Source: Streptomyces lateritius | GTDB taxonomy: Bacteria > Actinomycetota > Actinomycetes > Streptomycetales > Streptomycetaceae | NCBI RefSeq assembly: GCF_014649715.1 | Contig: NZ_BMTO01000002.1 | Coordinates: 230,628-294,627, forward strand | DNA length: 64,000 nucleotides | Direction of reading: 5' to 3' | In this document: piece after piece, positions 9,955 through 21,955 of the stretch | Layout: each line of letters begins with the position of its first letter | Numbering within the stretch: the first letter of the stretch is position 1 | The notes under the pieces: generated by a model | Told to the model about the DNA's origin: nothing | Database searches by the model: none | The model's input: only the letters and a program-made list of their open reading frames with translations | Made by a program: the position numbers and the translations under genes

Positions 9955-11076
9955 ATGCATGTCACGCATCTGTCGCTGGCCGACTTTCGCTCCTACGCCC
10001 GGGTCGAGGTCCCGCTCGACCCGGGCGTCACGGCTTTCGTGGGCGCGAACGGCCAGGGCAAGACGAACCTCGTCGAGGCCGTCGGCTATCTCGCCACCCT
10101 CGGCAGCCACCGCGTCGCGTCGGACGCGCCCCTGGTACGGATGGGGGCGGACCGGGCGGTCATCCGCGCCGCCGTCACCCAGGGCGAGCGTTCCCAGCTG
10201 ATCGAGCTGGAGCTCAACCCGGGGCGCGCGAACCGGGCCCGTATCAACCGATCCTCGCAGGTCAGACCGCGTGACGTGCTGGGGATCGTACGGACCGTGC
10301 TGTTCGCGCCGGAGGATCTCGCCCTGGTCAAGGGCGATCCCGGGGAGCGCCGGCGCTTCCTCGACGAACTGATCACGGCGCGCTCGCCGCGCATGGCCGG
10401 CGTGCGGTCCGACTACGAGCGCGTGCTGAAGCAGCGCAACACCCTGCTGAAGTCCGCGGCGATGGCCCGGCGGCACGGGGGTCGTGGCATGGACCTGTCT
10501 ACCCTCGACGTGTGGGACCAGCATCTGGCCCGGGCGGGCGCCGAGCTGCTCGCCCAGCGGCTGGATCTGATCGGTGTGCTGCAGCCGCTGGCCGACAAGG
10601 CGTACGACCAGCTGGCGCCGGGCGGCGGACCGATTCTGCTGGAGTACCGGCCGTCCGCGCCGGGACCAGGGCAGACGCGGGAGGAGCTGTACGAGCAGCT
10701 GATCGCCGCGCTCGCGGAGGTGCGCAAGCAGGAGATCGAGCGGGGCGTCACGCTGGTCGGCCCGCACCGGGACGAGCTGCTGCTCAAGCTCGGGGACCTG
10801 CCGGCGAAGGGGTACGCGAGTCACGGGGAGTCCTGGTCGTACGCGCTGGCGCTGCGACTGGCCTCGTACGACCTGCTGCGCGCGGAGGGGAACGAGCCGG
10901 TGCTCGTCCTCGACGACGTCTTCGCCGAGTTGGACGCGCGGCGCCGGGAGCGGCTGGCAGAGCTGGTGGCTCCGGGCGAGCAGGTGCTGGTCACGGCCGC
11001 GGTGGACGACGACGTGCCGGGGGTGCTGGCGGGGACGCGGTATGCCGTGGCCGACGGGAACGTGGAGCGGTTGTGA
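9955..11076 (+). CDS. recF: DNA replication and repair protein RecF
   Basis: SMC-like ATPase that loads RecA at gaps. The protein has 373 aa, with Walker [10 protein letters not shown] near residues 29-37, a signature region around 265-300 ([19 protein letters not shown]) and Walker [20 protein letters not shown] near 318-336. The ATG at 9955 ([14 protein letters not shown]) fits the family start; the frame is open upstream, but that part overlaps the gnd 3' region. The stop overlaps the GTG of dciA by 4 bases, so the two are coupled. Confidence 0.96.
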   Translation: MHVTHLSLADFRSYARVEVPLDPGVTAFVGANGQGKTNLVEAVGYLATLGSHRVASDAPLVRMGADRAVIRAAVTQGERSQLIELELNPGRANRARINRSSQVRPRDVLGIVRTVLFAPEDLALVKGDPGERRRFLDELITARSPRMAGVRSDYERVLKQRNTLLKSAAMARRHGGRGMDLSTLDVWDQHLARAGAELLAQRLDLIGVLQPLADKAYDQLAPGGGPILLEYRPSAPGPGQTREELYEQLIAALAEVRKQEIERGVTLVGPHRDELLLKLGDLPAKGYASHGESWSYALALRLASYDLLRAEGNEPVLVLDDVFAELDARRRERLAELVAPGEQVLVTAAVDDDVPGVLAGTRYAVADGNVERL

Positions 11077-11657
11077 GCGAGAACGAGAGCGGGCGGGTGG
11101 AGAGCGGGCGGCTCGGCGGTTCGGAGGCCGAGGGCCCCAAGGTGCCCGAGGCCTCGGGGGTGGATCTCGCGCGGGTCGCGCTGCGCGCCGCCAAGGAGCA
11201 GGCGAAGGCTCGGGGCGCCGCCGCCCAGCAGAAGAAGCAGGCCCGGCGGGGCGGCGGGCTGCGCTCCGGCTCCGGAGCGGACGGCCGTGACCCCTTGGCG
11301 CTCGGCGCCGCGATCAACCGGCTCATCACCGAGCGTGGCTGGGAGACGCCGGCGGCGGTGGGCGGGGTCATGGGGCGCTGGCCGCAGATCGTGGGCGAGG
11401 ACCTGGCGAAGCACTGTGTACCGCTGAAGTACGAGGAGGACCCGGAGGCGCGGGTGCTCACCGTGCAGTGCGACTCCACGGCGTGGGCGACGCAGCTCCG
11501 TCTCCTCGCACCGAGGCTGGTGGCGCGGCTGAACGAGGACCTGGGGCAGGGGACCGTGCGGATGATCAAGGTCTTGGGGCCGTCTTCGGGGGTGCGGAAG
11601 GGGTACGGGCCGCTCAGGGCGCCGGGGTCCGTGGGGCCTGGGGACACGTACGGCTGA
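11073..11657 (+). CDS. dciA: DUF721 protein, DciA-like helicase partner
   Basis: DciA-type DUF721 proteins help load or activate the replicative helicase in bacteria that lack DnaC. The 194-aa protein has an Ala/Lys/Arg-rich N-terminal half and the DUF721 core from about residue 75 ([35 protein letters not shown]) to about 170. GTG at 11073 overlaps the recF stop as GTGA. The family and its recF-gyrB context are clear; the helicase role is known from other bacteria. Confidence 0.9.
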   Translation: MSENESGRVESGRLGGSEAEGPKVPEASGVDLARVALRAAKEQAKARGAAAQQKKQARRGGGLRSGSGADGRDPLALGAAINRLITERGWETPAAVGGVMGRWPQIVGEDLAKHCVPLKYEEDPEARVLTVQCDSTAWATQLRLLAPRLVARLNEDLGQGTVRMIKVLGPSSGVRKGYGPLRAPGSVGPGDTYG

Positions 11658-11774
11658 GGCGGCCCGTGAGGGCGGGGCGGCCTCGGGGCGCGGGTGCTCG
11701 GATGCCGTGGTGCCGGCCGCCCCGGGGTGCCGTGGTGCGAGGCAGGCCTGGGCGCGGGCAGCGCCTTCGTGGCG

Positions 11775-11886
11775 GTGTGCCCATTCGTTCCTCCGCCGAG
11801 GGCTTCGCCCTGGGAAGACCCCCTGCGGAACGATCGCCCACGACGGGGGGAGAGGGTGGGTCCGCCTCTGCGGAATGGTTGCCCAC
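11775..11886. repeat. Imperfect inverted and direct repeats in the dciA-gyrB gap
   Basis: The 475-bp gap between dciA and gyrB has no gene. It contains three related 17-22 bp words: 11775-11796 (inverted), 11825-11841 and 11870-11886 (direct, 45 bp apart), all built around GCGGAAYGRTYGCCCAC. They can fold into hairpins. They look like a dispersed Streptomyces intergenic repeat, but I cannot search the genome. Confidence 0.55.
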
Positions 11887-12014
11887 AACCGGTCACTGCT
11901 CGAAGCGCTGGGTGGCCGTCAGAGCGTTCTGGAGCCCCTGGGCGTATATGGGGAGTCGGTGAGGACCCGCTCAGGGCGGCACATGAGGACTCAGGTACCG
12001 GCAAACCCCCATTC

Positions 12015-14157
<2,143 letters not shown>

Positions 14158-14198
14158 GTCGGCCTCAGCTGACCGTACGAAAGGACTGAAGACCAGCA

Positions 14199-16823
14199 AT
14201 GGCCGACGAGAACACCCCTGTGATGCCCGAAGAGGAGCCGATGGTTCCGGGCGTGGGCATGCGCGTGGAGCCCGTGGGGCTCGAGACCGAGATGCAGCGC
14301 TCGTACCTCGACTACGCGATGTCCGTCATCGTGTCCCGTGCGCTGCCGGACGTGCGGGACGGTCTCAAGCCCGTCCACCGCCGCGTGCTGTACGCGATGT
14401 ACGACGGCGGCTACCGGCCCGAGAAGGGCTTCTACAAGTGCGCCCGCGTCGTCGGTGACGTCATGGGTACGTACCACCCGCACGGCGACTCCTCGATCTA
14501 CGACGCCCTGGTCCGGCTGGCCCAGCCGTGGTCGATGCGCCTGCCGCTGGTGGACTCCAACGGCAACTTCGGCTCCCCGGGCAACGACCCGGCGGCCGCC
14601 ATGCGGTACACCGAGTGCAAGCTCATGCCGCTGTCGATGGAGATGCTCCGGGACATCGACGAGGAGACCGTCGACTTCCAGGACAACTACGACGGCCGTA
14701 ACCAGGAGCCGACGGTCCTGCCGGCGCGCTTCCCGAACCTGCTGGTCAACGGCTCGGCGGGTATCGCGGTCGGTATGGCGACCAACATCCCGCCGCACAA
14801 CCTGCGCGAGGTCGCGGCCGGCGCCCAGTGGGCGCTGGAGCACCCGGAGGCCACGCACGAGGAGCTGCTCGACGCGCTCATCGAGCGGATCAAGGGTCCG
14901 GACTTCCCGTCCGGTGCGCTGGTCGTGGGACGCAAGGGCATCGAGGAGGCGTACCGCACCGGCCGCGGCTCCATCACGATGCGTGCGGTCGTCGAGGTCG
15001 AGGAGATCCAGAACCGCCAGTGCCTGGTGGTCACGGAGCTGCCCTACCAGGTCAACCCGGACAACCTCGCGCAGAAGATCGCCGACCTGGTGAAGGACGG
15101 CAAGATCGGTGGCATCGCCGACGTCCGCGACGAGACCTCGTCCCGTACCGGTCAGCGGCTCGTCATCGTGCTCAAGCGCGACGCCGTCGCCAAGGTCGTC
15201 CTGAACAACCTGTACAAGCACACCGACCTGCAGACGAACTTCGGCGCGAACATGCTGGCGCTCGTCGACGGTGTGCCGCGCACGCTCTCGCTCGACGCGT
15301 TCATCCGCCACTGGGTGACGCACCAGATCGAGGTCATCGTCCGTCGTACGCGCTTCCGGCTGCGCAAGGCGGAGGAGCGCGCGCACATCCTGCGCGGTCT
15401 GCTCAAGGCGCTGGACGCGATCGACGAGGTCATCGCGCTCATCCGGCGCAGCCAGACCGTGGAGATCGCGCGCGAGGGCCTGATGGGCCTGCTTCAGATC
15501 GACGAGATCCAGGCCAACGCCATCCTCGAGATGCAGCTGCGCCGGCTCGCCGCCCTGGAGCGCCAGAAGATCGTCGCCGAGCACGACGAGCTGCAGGCGA
15601 AGATCAACGAGTACAACGCGATCCTCGCCTCCGAGCAGCGTCAGCGCGCCATCGTCAGCGAGGAGCTGGCACTGATCGTCGAGAAGTTCGGCGACGACCG
15701 CCGCTCCAAGCTGGTGCCCTTCGACGGTGACATGTCCATCGAGGACCTGATCGCCGAGGAGGACATCGTCGTCACCATCACGCGTGGCGGCTATGTGAAG
15801 CGTACGAAGACCGAGGACTACCGCTCGCAGAAGCGCGGCGGCAAGGGTGTGCGCGGTACGAAGCTGAAGCAGGACGACATCGTCGACCACTTCTTCGTCT
15901 CCACCACCCACCACTGGCTCCTCTTCTTCACCAACAAGGGGCGGGTCTACCGGGCCAAGGCGTACGAGCTTCCGGACGCCGGCCGGGACGCGCGCGGCCA
16001 GCACGTGGCCAACCTGCTGGCCTTCCAGCCGGACGAGCAGATCGCCGAGATCCTGGCGATCCGCGACTACGAGGCCGCGCCCTACCTGGTGCTCGCCACC
16101 AAGGGCGGTCTGGTGAAGAAGACCGCGCTGAAGGACTACGACTCACCGCGGTCCGGTGGTGTCATCGCGATCAACCTCCGGGAGACGGAGGACGGCGGCG
16201 ACGACGAGCTGATCGGCGCGGAGCTGGTGTCGGCGGAGGACGATCTGCTGCTCATCAGCAAGAAGGCGCAGTCGATCCGGTTCACCGCGACGGACGACGC
16301 GCTGCGTCCGATGGGACGAGCGACATCGGGCGTCAAGGGGATGAGTTTCCGCGAAGGCGACGAGCTGCTCTCGATGAATGTCGTCAGGCCGGGTACGTTC
16401 GTCTTCACCGCCACCGACGGTGGGTACGCGAAGCGGACCAACGTCGACGAGTACCGCGTCCAGGGTCGCGGTGGCCTCGGTATCAAGGCCGCCAAGATCG
16501 TGGAGGACCGCGGCTCGCTCGTGGGCGCGCTGGTGGTCGAGGAGACGGACGAGATCCTCGCCATCACGCTCTCTGGTGGTGTGATTCGTACGCGAGTCAA
16601 CGAAGTCAGGGAGACCGGCCGTGACACCATGGGCGTCCAGCTGATCAACCTGGGCAAGCGCGATGCCGTCGTCGGCATCGCACGGAACGCCGAGGCGGGC
16701 AGCGAGGCCGAAGAGGTCGACGCGGTCGGGACCGAGGCCGAGAACGGCGAAGTCGTCGAGGCCGCGACCGCGGTCGAGGCAGCCGAGGGCAACGAGCCCT
16801 CGGCCGGGGAGCACGAGGAGTAG
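14199..16823 (+). CDS. gyrA: DNA gyrase subunit A
   Basis: DNA-cutting subunit of gyrase. The protein has 874 aa. The catalytic Tyr is residue 137 in AAMRYTEC. The quinolone-determining region reads [10 protein letters not shown] (93-102), with Ser98 and Asp102 matching the susceptible E. coli Ser83 and Asp87. The GyrA box QKRGGKG near 543-549 marks the DNA-wrapping C-terminal domain, followed by an acidic Ala/Glu-rich tail of about 45 residues. Confidence 0.97.
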   Translation: MADENTPVMPEEEPMVPGVGMRVEPVGLETEMQRSYLDYAMSVIVSRALPDVRDGLKPVHRRVLYAMYDGGYRPEKGFYKCARVVGDVMGTYHPHGDSSIYDALVRLAQPWSMRLPLVDSNGNFGSPGNDPAAAMRYTECKLMPLSMEMLRDIDEETVDFQDNYDGRNQEPTVLPARFPNLLVNGSAGIAVGMATNIPPHNLREVAAGAQWALEHPEATHEELLDALIERIKGPDFPSGALVVGRKGIEEAYRTGRGSITMRAVVEVEEIQNRQCLVVTELPYQVNPDNLAQKIADLVKDGKIGGIADVRDETSSRTGQRLVIVLKRDAVAKVVLNNLYKHTDLQTNFGANMLALVDGVPRTLSLDAFIRHWVTHQIEVIVRRTRFRLRKAEERAHILRGLLKALDAIDEVIALIRRSQTVEIAREGLMGLLQIDEIQANAILEMQLRRLAALERQKIVAEHDELQAKINEYNAILASEQRQRAIVSEELALIVEKFGDDRRSKLVPFDGDMSIEDLIAEEDIVVTITRGGYVKRTKTEDYRSQKRGGKGVRGTKLKQDDIVDHFFVSTTHHWLLFFTNKGRVYRAKAYELPDAGRDARGQHVANLLAFQPDEQIAEILAIRDYEAAPYLVLATKGGLVKKTALKDYDSPRSGGVIAINLRETEDGGDDELIGAELVSAEDDLLLISKKAQSIRFTATDDALRPMGRATSGVKGMSFREGDELLSMNVVRPGTFVFTATDGGYAKRTNVDEYRVQGRGGLGIKAAKIVEDRGSLVGALVVEETDEILAITLSGGVIRTRVNEVRETGRDTMGVQLINLGKRDAVVGIARNAEAGSEAEEVDAVGTEAENGEVVEAATAVEAAEGNEPSAGEHEE

Positions 16824-16826
16824 AGC

Positions 16827-17540
16827 GTGAGTGGAGCCACGGGCGCCGGATCGGCGGCTGCCGGAGCTTCTGGTGGAGCGAACGGCGCCCGTGGCCCCGC
16901 CACGGACTCCCAGGGGGTTGCGGTGACGGACACTCGGGGGCCCAAGCCCTCGTCCTACGAGACGTACAACGGGCCGCTGCCCGGCGAGCGCGCGGGCGCG
17001 CAGCAGCCGAGCGGGCCGTACCACCCTCCGCAGGCGTACGGCGCTCAGGCGCCGGGCGCGGGTGCGGGCGGTGGCACGGCCGGCGGCGCGGGCGGAGCGG
17101 TCGGCCAGGCGGGCGGCCAGAACGCCGCCGCGGTGCGCCGGCCGCGTACGGGGGCGCGCACCACGCCTCGTACGCGCAAGGCGCGGCTGCGGGTGGCCAA
17201 GGCCGACCCGTGGTCGGTGATGAAGGTGAGCTTCCTGCTCTCCATCGCACTGGGCATCTGCACGGTGGTGGCCGCGTCGGTGCTGTGGATGGTCATGGAC
17301 GCCATGGGTGTCTTCTCGACCGTCGGCGGCACGATCAGCGAGGCGACGGGCTCGAACGAGTCCAACGGCTTCGACCTGCAGTCGTTCCTCTCGCTGCCGC
17401 GCGTGCTGATGTTCACCTCGGTCATCGCGGTCATCGACGTGGTCCTGATGACCGCCCTGGCGACCCTGGGCGCGTTCATCTACAACCTGTCGGCCGGTTT
17501 CGTGGGCGGTGTGGAGCTCACGCTGGCGGAGGACGAGTAG
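16827..17540 (+). CDS. DUF3566 membrane protein
   Basis: A 237-aa protein encoded right after gyrA in Streptomyces and relatives; its function is unknown. The first 115 residues are Gly/Ala/Pro-rich and probably disordered, then a basic patch leads to the DUF3566 domain with two membrane segments (about 141-165 and 196-222) and a short acidic end. The GTG start lies 3 bases after the gyrA stop, so it is almost certainly co-transcribed with gyrase. Confidence 0.88.
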   Translation: MSGATGAGSAAAGASGGANGARGPATDSQGVAVTDTRGPKPSSYETYNGPLPGERAGAQQPSGPYHPPQAYGAQAPGAGAGGGTAGGAGGAVGQAGGQNAAAVRRPRTGARTTPRTRKARLRVAKADPWSVMKVSFLLSIALGICTVVAASVLWMVMDAMGVFSTVGGTISEATGSNESNGFDLQSFLSLPRVLMFTSVIAVIDVVLMTALATLGAFIYNLSAGFVGGVELTLAEDE

Positions 17541-17569
17541 CGCCGCCGTCGGGTGATCGGGAACCGATT

Positions 17570-17598
17570 TTGGGACTGGCCCCGACGTGCGCTAATCT
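17570..17598 (+). promoter_or_regulatory. Promoter for tRNA-Ile
   Basis: TTGGGA (17570-17575), a 17-bp spacer and TAATCT (17593-17598) form a good housekeeping-type promoter 38 bp before the tRNA. Inferred from sequence. Confidence 0.7.
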
Positions 17599-17636
17599 TC
17601 AGGAGTCAGCGCGCGGGACACCTCGCAGAGCGCGGC

Positions 17637-17710
17637 GGGGCTATAGCTCAGTTGGTTAGAGCGCATCCCTGATAAGGATGAGGCCACAGGTTCAAATCCT
17701 GTTAGCCCCA
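17637..17710 (+). tRNA. tRNA-Ile (GAT anticodon)
   Basis: 74-nt cloverleaf with acceptor GGGGCTA/TAGCCCC, anticodon GAT at 17671-17673 in the loop CTGATAA, and a T-arm with GGTTCAAATCC. No CCA is encoded. It is followed by a strong terminator. Confidence 0.97.
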
Positions 17711-17716
17711 CAGTGA

Positions 17717-17753
17717 CGATCGGCCCGGACGGATTCTCCGTCCGGGCCGATCG
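17717..17753 (+). terminator. Terminator after tRNA-Ile
   Basis: Perfect 16-bp inverted repeat (17717-17732 and 17738-17753), a 5-nt loop, then CTTTTT. A classic intrinsic terminator. Confidence 0.93.
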
Positions 17754-17857
17754 CTTTTTGTCGCGGAAGCCCCGGGAGTAGGTCACCGATCGGTATCGGC
17801 CGGTGTGTAGAGTGGGCGTCAGAAGTCTCCTACGTCAACGAAAGACGAGGTCGCGCG

Positions 17858-17992
17858 GTGAAGAAGCTTCTCCTGGTCGCACTGGCCGCCATCGGCGGGC
17901 TCCTCGTGTACCGCCAGATCCAGGCGGATCGCGCCGAGCAGGATCTGTGGACGGAGGCGACCGACTCCGTGCCCGCAGGTTCGGGTGTCTGA
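17858..17992 (+). CDS. DLW-39 family small membrane protein
   Basis: A 44-aa protein that begins KKLLLVALAAIGGLLVYRQIQ and contains the conserved DLW near residue 29. It has one N-terminal membrane segment and a short acidic end. A DLW-39 gene next to tRNA-Ile after gyrA is widespread in actinobacteria; the function is unknown. GTG start at 17858; a strong hairpin follows 18 bases after the stop. Confidence 0.85.
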   Translation: MKKLLLVALAAIGGLLVYRQIQADRAEQDLWTEATDSVPAGSGV

Positions 17993-18010
17993 GACGCAGA
18001 CTGTGTAGGG

Positions 18011-18048
18011 GCGAGGCCCCGGCCGCGAATGAGCGGCCGGGGCCTCGC
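18011..18048 (+). terminator. Terminator after the DLW-39 gene
   Basis: Perfect 16-bp inverted repeat (18011-18026 and 18033-18048) with a 6-nt loop, followed by TCTGTTCT. Confidence 0.9.
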
Positions 18049-18231
18049 TCTGTTCTGCCCTGCCTTCTGCACCGGCCGACCTTTGAGTTCGCGTTCGTAA
18101 ATTGTTGAATTGCGCAAGCAAAGTGCGATCCTGGCGGCCGGCGGGCGGGGCAGGATGGACCGGCGCCCGGGCCGCCGGGGCTCCGGGGCGGCGACCACGG
18201 GCACGGACACGGACACGACGAGGAGAAGCGC

Positions 18232-19530
18232 GTGAAGAGGCAGCGCGGGGGGATCCGGACGGCCGGGAGGCTGGTCGCGGCGGCGTGCGCCACGGCGACC
18301 GCGACGGTATTCGTGGCCGGGGCGCTACCGGGGCGGGCCTGGGCGGCCGGTGAGAGCCCGTACACCTTCGACGGCGCGGCCGAGCAGATCGACGGCGCCG
18401 CCTCCAGCTTGGACTCCCAGCAGTTGAAGACCGGTCAGAGCTACCGGGACTCCATCAAGAAGGACGGCAAGCTCTACTACCGGGTCGATCTCGACGCCAA
18501 GCAGAACGCCTACGTCTCGGTGGTCGCCGTGCCGAAGCCGGGCGCCAAGGCCGAGTACGGCGACGGCATCAAGGTGAGCCTGCAGGACGGTTCCGGCACG
18601 CAGTGCGGCTATCAGGACGCGTCCTTCGGGTCCGCCGGGTTCACCCGGCCCGTCACCGCGTACGCCGCCCGCACGATCGAGGCCGACAGCTCCATCTGTC
18701 AGCAGGCGGGCGCCTACTACGTGCTGGTCGAGCGGACCTCCAAGGCCGTCTCCACGCCCGAGGACTGGGAACTGGAGATCCGCCACCTCACCGAGCCGGG
18801 CGTGAAGCAGACCGGACCCACCGAACTGCCCGAGGACTGGCCCTCCGGCACGCCCCAGCCGCCCGCCGGCGGCCCGCAGAAGCGGCAGGGCGGTGCGGGC
18901 TTCCACGACGCCACCTCGCTGCGGCAGGGCGAGTGGCGCTCCGACATCAAGCCCGGCCAGACCCTCTTCTACCGGGTGCCGGTCGACTGGGGCCAGCAGA
19001 TCTTCGCCAGCGCGGAACTGGGCAGCAGCGCCTCCGGCGACACGTACGTCGGCAACGCGCTCGTCCTGTCGCTCGACAACCCGGCCCGCGGACACGTCGA
19101 CCAGGACACGGTCGGCTACGACGGGGACCCGGCGACGCTCGCACTGGACCCGCACCGCCCGGTGGCCTTCGAGAACCGTTACTCCTCCAACAGCTACACG
19201 AGCGCCCTGCGGTTCGCGGGCTGGTACTACCTGTCGGCCACGCTCAGCCCCGACATCGCCAAGGCGTACGGCGACAAGCCGGTGCCGCTGACGCTGCGGG
19301 TGAACGTCACGGGCACGGCGAAGGCGGGGCCCGCGTACGACGGGGACGCCGGGCCGTTCAAGGTGACCGAGGACGACCGGGACGCGGCTGCCGACGGTCG
19401 GGGCGGGGCGGAGGCGGACCGGAGCGACGTCATGCGCGTGGTCGCGGCGGCCGGCATCGGCAGCGGGACCGTGCTCGTCCTCGGGCTCGGCGTGTGGACG
19501 GTCGTGGCACGGCGGCGCGGGGCGGCCTGA
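18232..19530 (+). CDS. Secreted, membrane-anchored protein of unknown function
   Basis: A 432-aa exported protein. A twin-arginine-poor signal peptide (about residues 1-39, ending RAWAAG) is followed by a mature part with two similar halves, each with a jelly-roll-like feel (YRDSIKKDGKLYYRVDLDAKQNAYVS and WRSDIKPGQTLFYRVPVDWGQQIFAS). A Pro/Gly linker lies near 200-220, and a C-terminal membrane segment (about 400-423) ends in RRRGAA. No LAxTG sortase signal is visible. GTG at 18232 has AGGAG upstream. The internal duplication is my observation; I do not recognise an activity. Confidence 0.85.
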   Translation: MKRQRGGIRTAGRLVAAACATATATVFVAGALPGRAWAAGESPYTFDGAAEQIDGAASSLDSQQLKTGQSYRDSIKKDGKLYYRVDLDAKQNAYVSVVAVPKPGAKAEYGDGIKVSLQDGSGTQCGYQDASFGSAGFTRPVTAYAARTIEADSSICQQAGAYYVLVERTSKAVSTPEDWELEIRHLTEPGVKQTGPTELPEDWPSGTPQPPAGGPQKRQGGAGFHDATSLRQGEWRSDIKPGQTLFYRVPVDWGQQIFASAELGSSASGDTYVGNALVLSLDNPARGHVDQDTVGYDGDPATLALDPHRPVAFENRYSSNSYTSALRFAGWYYLSATLSPDIAKAYGDKPVPLTLRVNVTGTAKAGPAYDGDAGPFKVTEDDRDAAADGRGGAEADRSDVMRVVAAAGIGSGTVLVLGLGVWTVVARRRGAA

Positions 19531-19578
19531 TATCGCCGGGGCGGGCCTCAGGCCTGGGGGTCTCAGGCCTGAAGGCTC

Positions 19579-20883
19579 TCAGGTCTGGGTGAGGGCCCAG
19601 AGGCCGACCGCGAAACAGATCAGCGCGACGAACAGGACCGGGATCGCCACCTTCGGGGGCGGTCCCGGCCGCTGTGCCGGGCTCTGCGCCGCCGGTGAGG
19701 CCTGGGCGGGAATCCGCGGGGCGTGAGCGGTGTACGAACGGGTGGAGGCTTGTTCGTACGGCACCGCGGCCGTGGGGACGTAGGCGAGGGCGGGGTCGGT
19801 ATGCGCGGCGAGGGGCGTGACGGCGGCCGGGTGCGGCGCGGGGGCGGCGACCGGCTGCGGGGGCGGTGCGGGCTGCTGCCGCGGGGGCGGGGGCAGGTGG
19901 AAGCTGCCGGTCTCGGAAGGGGTCGGCAGCGGCTGCTGGGGCTGCTGCGGCTCCTCGGGGTGCCGCTGGACGCGTACGGGGGCGGGGGCGGCCGGCGAAG
20001 GGGCCTCGGGGCCGTTCGGGCCGAAGCCGGGGGGCAGCGGGCCGATCTGGTCGAAGACCTCGACCGGCTCCTCGCCCGGGCCGGCCTCGGGCAGCATCTC
20101 GACCGCCGCGGTCAGGGCCTTGCGCACGCCCGTGGCCGTCTTGAAACGGGCCTGCGGGTCGGGCTGGAGCAGACCGGCGAGGACCTGCCACAGCGGCTCC
20201 GGAATGCCCTGGGGGGCACCCGGCGTCCCGTGCGCCAGGAAGTACTCGATGAGGGCGCGGGAGTCGGGCTTCCGGCCCTGGAGCAGATAGAGCGCGACGA
20301 GACCGACCGCGAAGAGGTCGGCCGGGAAGTCGGGTTCCGCCCCCATCATCTGCTCGGGCGCGAAATAACCGGGCGTCCCGACCACGTAGTTGGTCTCGGT
20401 CAGGCGGGGTTCGCCCTTGCGCATCGAGATGCCGAAATCGGACAGCCGCAGATGCGGCCGCCCGGTCCCGGTGACGTCGAGCAGGATGTTCGCCGGCTTG
20501 ATGTCGCGGTGCACGACCCCCTCCGCGTGCACCGCGGCCAAGCCGGAGAGCAACTGATCCAGCAGCGTGCAGACGAAGCGCGGCGGCAGCGGGCCGTAGT
20601 CGCCGATGACGTGCGCCAGGGAGCCGCCGGCCACCAGATCCATGGTGAACAGCACCTTGTCGTCGTCCGCGGCCCAGCTGGCCGGGGCGAGAACGTGGGG
20701 GTGGTCGATCCGGAGCGCCTGCTCCCGGACGAAGCGGAGCAGTGTGTGGGCATCGCTCTGCTGGAGCACCTTGGCCGCCACATAGCGGCGGCGCCGGTGG
20801 TCCCACGCGCGCCAGACCGCTCCTACGCCACCGCGTCCGATCGGGTCGATCAGTTCGTACCGACCCGCGAAGACCTCACCCAT
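19579..20883 (-). CDS. Serine/threonine protein kinase, membrane-anchored
   Basis: Eukaryotic-type kinase of 434 aa. The Gly-rich loop GRGGVGAVW lies near residues 14-22, the ATP Lys in VAAKVLQ near 37-43, the catalytic loop HRDIKPANIL near 126-135, DFG near 151-153 and GTPGYFAPE near 170-178. The catalytic domain ends near 265. A long Pro/Gln-rich linker and one C-terminal membrane segment (FVALICFAVGLWAL) follow, so the kinase domain would face the cytoplasm with almost no outside part, and no PASTA domains are present. Start is ATG at 20883; the longer frame is not supported. It lies just after the HTH gene, same strand. Confidence 0.9.
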   Translation of the reverse strand: MGEVFAGRYELIDPIGRGGVGAVWRAWDHRRRRYVAAKVLQQSDAHTLLRFVREQALRIDHPHVLAPASWAADDDKVLFTMDLVAGGSLAHVIGDYGPLPPRFVCTLLDQLLSGLAAVHAEGVVHRDIKPANILLDVTGTGRPHLRLSDFGISMRKGEPRLTETNYVVGTPGYFAPEQMMGAEPDFPADLFAVGLVALYLLQGRKPDSRALIEYFLAHGTPGAPQGIPEPLWQVLAGLLQPDPQARFKTATGVRKALTAAVEMLPEAGPGEEPVEVFDQIGPLPPGFGPNGPEAPSPAAPAPVRVQRHPEEPQQPQQPLPTPSETGSFHLPPPPRQQPAPPPQPVAAPAPHPAAVTPLAAHTDPALAYVPTAAVPYEQASTRSYTAHAPRIPAQASPAAQSPAQRPGPPPKVAIPVLFVALICFAVGLWALTQT

Positions 20884-20956
20884 CGCGCTGTGCCCGCTCC
20901 CCGTCGTGTCGTGCCAGCTCCACCGTGCGAGCTCTGCCGGATCAGTTCCGTCGTCG

Positions 20957-21505
20957 TCAGTTCTGGTGCGACTCGTAGTGGGCGACCGCGTCCCCGGTGC
21001 GACCGGCGCCGTACACCCGGAGGAACTCTGCCAGCTCCGGGTGGGCCGGGGCGAGGGAGTCCGCCGCGTCGATGATGTCACCGGCGGCCGCGACCGAGCG
21101 GAGCAGCGACTGGATCTCGCGGACCACCCGGCGCACGGTCGGCGCGCCCGAGCTGTTGGTGGTCTGGCTGGTGCCGGTGAGCACGGAGCCGCCCTGGGAC
21201 TTCTTGATCTCGTCCATCCGGTCCGTGGCCTCGGCCGCGCTGACGCTGCCGTCGGCGACCTGGCTCGCGAGCTCCTGCAGGGCCTGGACGCGCTGGACGA
21301 CCGCCGGGTTGCCGATCTTGGCCCGCTGGCCGCTCATCAGCTGGGAGAGCATGGGTGCCGACAGTCCGAGCACGGCCGCGAGCCTGGCCTGGTTCAGCCC
21401 GAGATCGTCGATGAGACGACGGAAGAGCGCCCCCAGCGGCTCTCCGTACCAACTGCGCTGAAGCTCTCGGGCTCTTGCCGTGGCTTCCTGCTGCGCTGCA
21501 TCCAT
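20957..21505 (-). CDS. HTH (XRE-like) transcriptional regulator
   Basis: A 182-aa cytoplasmic protein. A helix-turn-helix lies at about residues 25-75 (GALFRRLIDDLGLNQARLAAVLGLSAPMLSQLMSGQR), followed by a helical region and a Ser/Thr-rich linker. ATG at 21505 has GGGGAG nearby. It is conserved next to this kinase and tRNA-Ala in Streptomyces. Target genes are unknown; the kinase encoded 73 bases downstream is a plausible partner. Confidence 0.85.
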   Translation of the reverse strand: MDAAQQEATARARELQRSWYGEPLGALFRRLIDDLGLNQARLAAVLGLSAPMLSQLMSGQRAKIGNPAVVQRVQALQELASQVADGSVSAAEATDRMDEIKKSQGGSVLTGTSQTTNSSGAPTVRRVVREIQSLLRSVAAAGDIIDAADSLAPAHPELAEFLRVYGAGRTGDAVAHYESHQN

Positions 21506-21634
21506 TACTTCTCCCCATCCCTGCGGTTCGCCACTGCGAACCTCGGTCAGCATCTTACGGAGCGTGGTCGCCGACCGGGAGTCCCAATCCTTTTGCGGGA
21601 TCGAGGGGGTGACCCGGTACTCTGTTCTCGTTCC

Positions 21635-21707
21635 GGGGCCTTAGCTCAGTTGGTAGAGCGCTGTCTTTGCATGGCAGATGTCAGGGGTTCGACTCCCCTA
21701 GGCTCCA
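21635..21707 (+). tRNA. tRNA-Ala (TGC anticodon)
   Basis: 73-nt cloverleaf with acceptor GGGGCCT/AGGCTCC (one G-T pair), anticodon TGC at 21668-21670 in loop TTTGCAT, and T-arm GGGGTTCGACTCCCC. No CCA is encoded. A possible -10 TACTCT lies at 21618-21623. It marks the left border of the biosynthetic cluster. Confidence 0.97.
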
Positions 21708-21714
21708 CCGGATC

Positions 21715-21750
21715 AGCCCCTCCACATGCGGCGACGCAGGTGGAGGGGCT
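21715..21750 (+). terminator. Terminator after tRNA-Ala
   Basis: Perfect 11-bp stem (21715-21725 and 21740-21750) whose loop contains a further 4-bp stem, followed by TTTTT. Confidence 0.9.
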
Positions 21751-21777
21751 TTTTGGTGGTTCCGGGGCCCATCGCCG

Positions 21778-21839
21778 TCGTCCTGCCCTCGTCCTGCCCT
21801 CGTCCCGGGCTCGTCCCGGGCTCGGGCCTCGCTCGAGTG
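21778..21839 (+). promoter_or_regulatory. Six 11-bp phased heptamers upstream of the SARP gene
   Basis: TCG-starting heptamers recur at exactly 11-bp steps: 21778 TCGTCCT, 21789 TCGTCCT, 21800 TCGTCCC, 21811 TCGTCCC, 21822 TCGGGCC, 21833 TCGAGTG. SARP regulators bind direct heptamer repeats with 11-bp phase, so this may be an autoregulatory operator. The core differs from TCGAGC in the first five units, so a simple tandem repeat is the alternative. Confidence 0.5.
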
Positions 21840-21955
21840 AGTTGGTCACCCTCCACTCCATGAACGTGGCACTGGGTGACACGGGTCAGGCGTGCCATCG
21901 TCGACACCGACACCGCGGGTCAGTCCTTCACGCCGAATCGCTTTGGGGGAGTGTC

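Noticed and set aside
18232..19530. Sortase substrate for the class E sortases
   Set aside because: It has a C-terminal membrane segment and basic tail, but no LAxTG-like motif before it.
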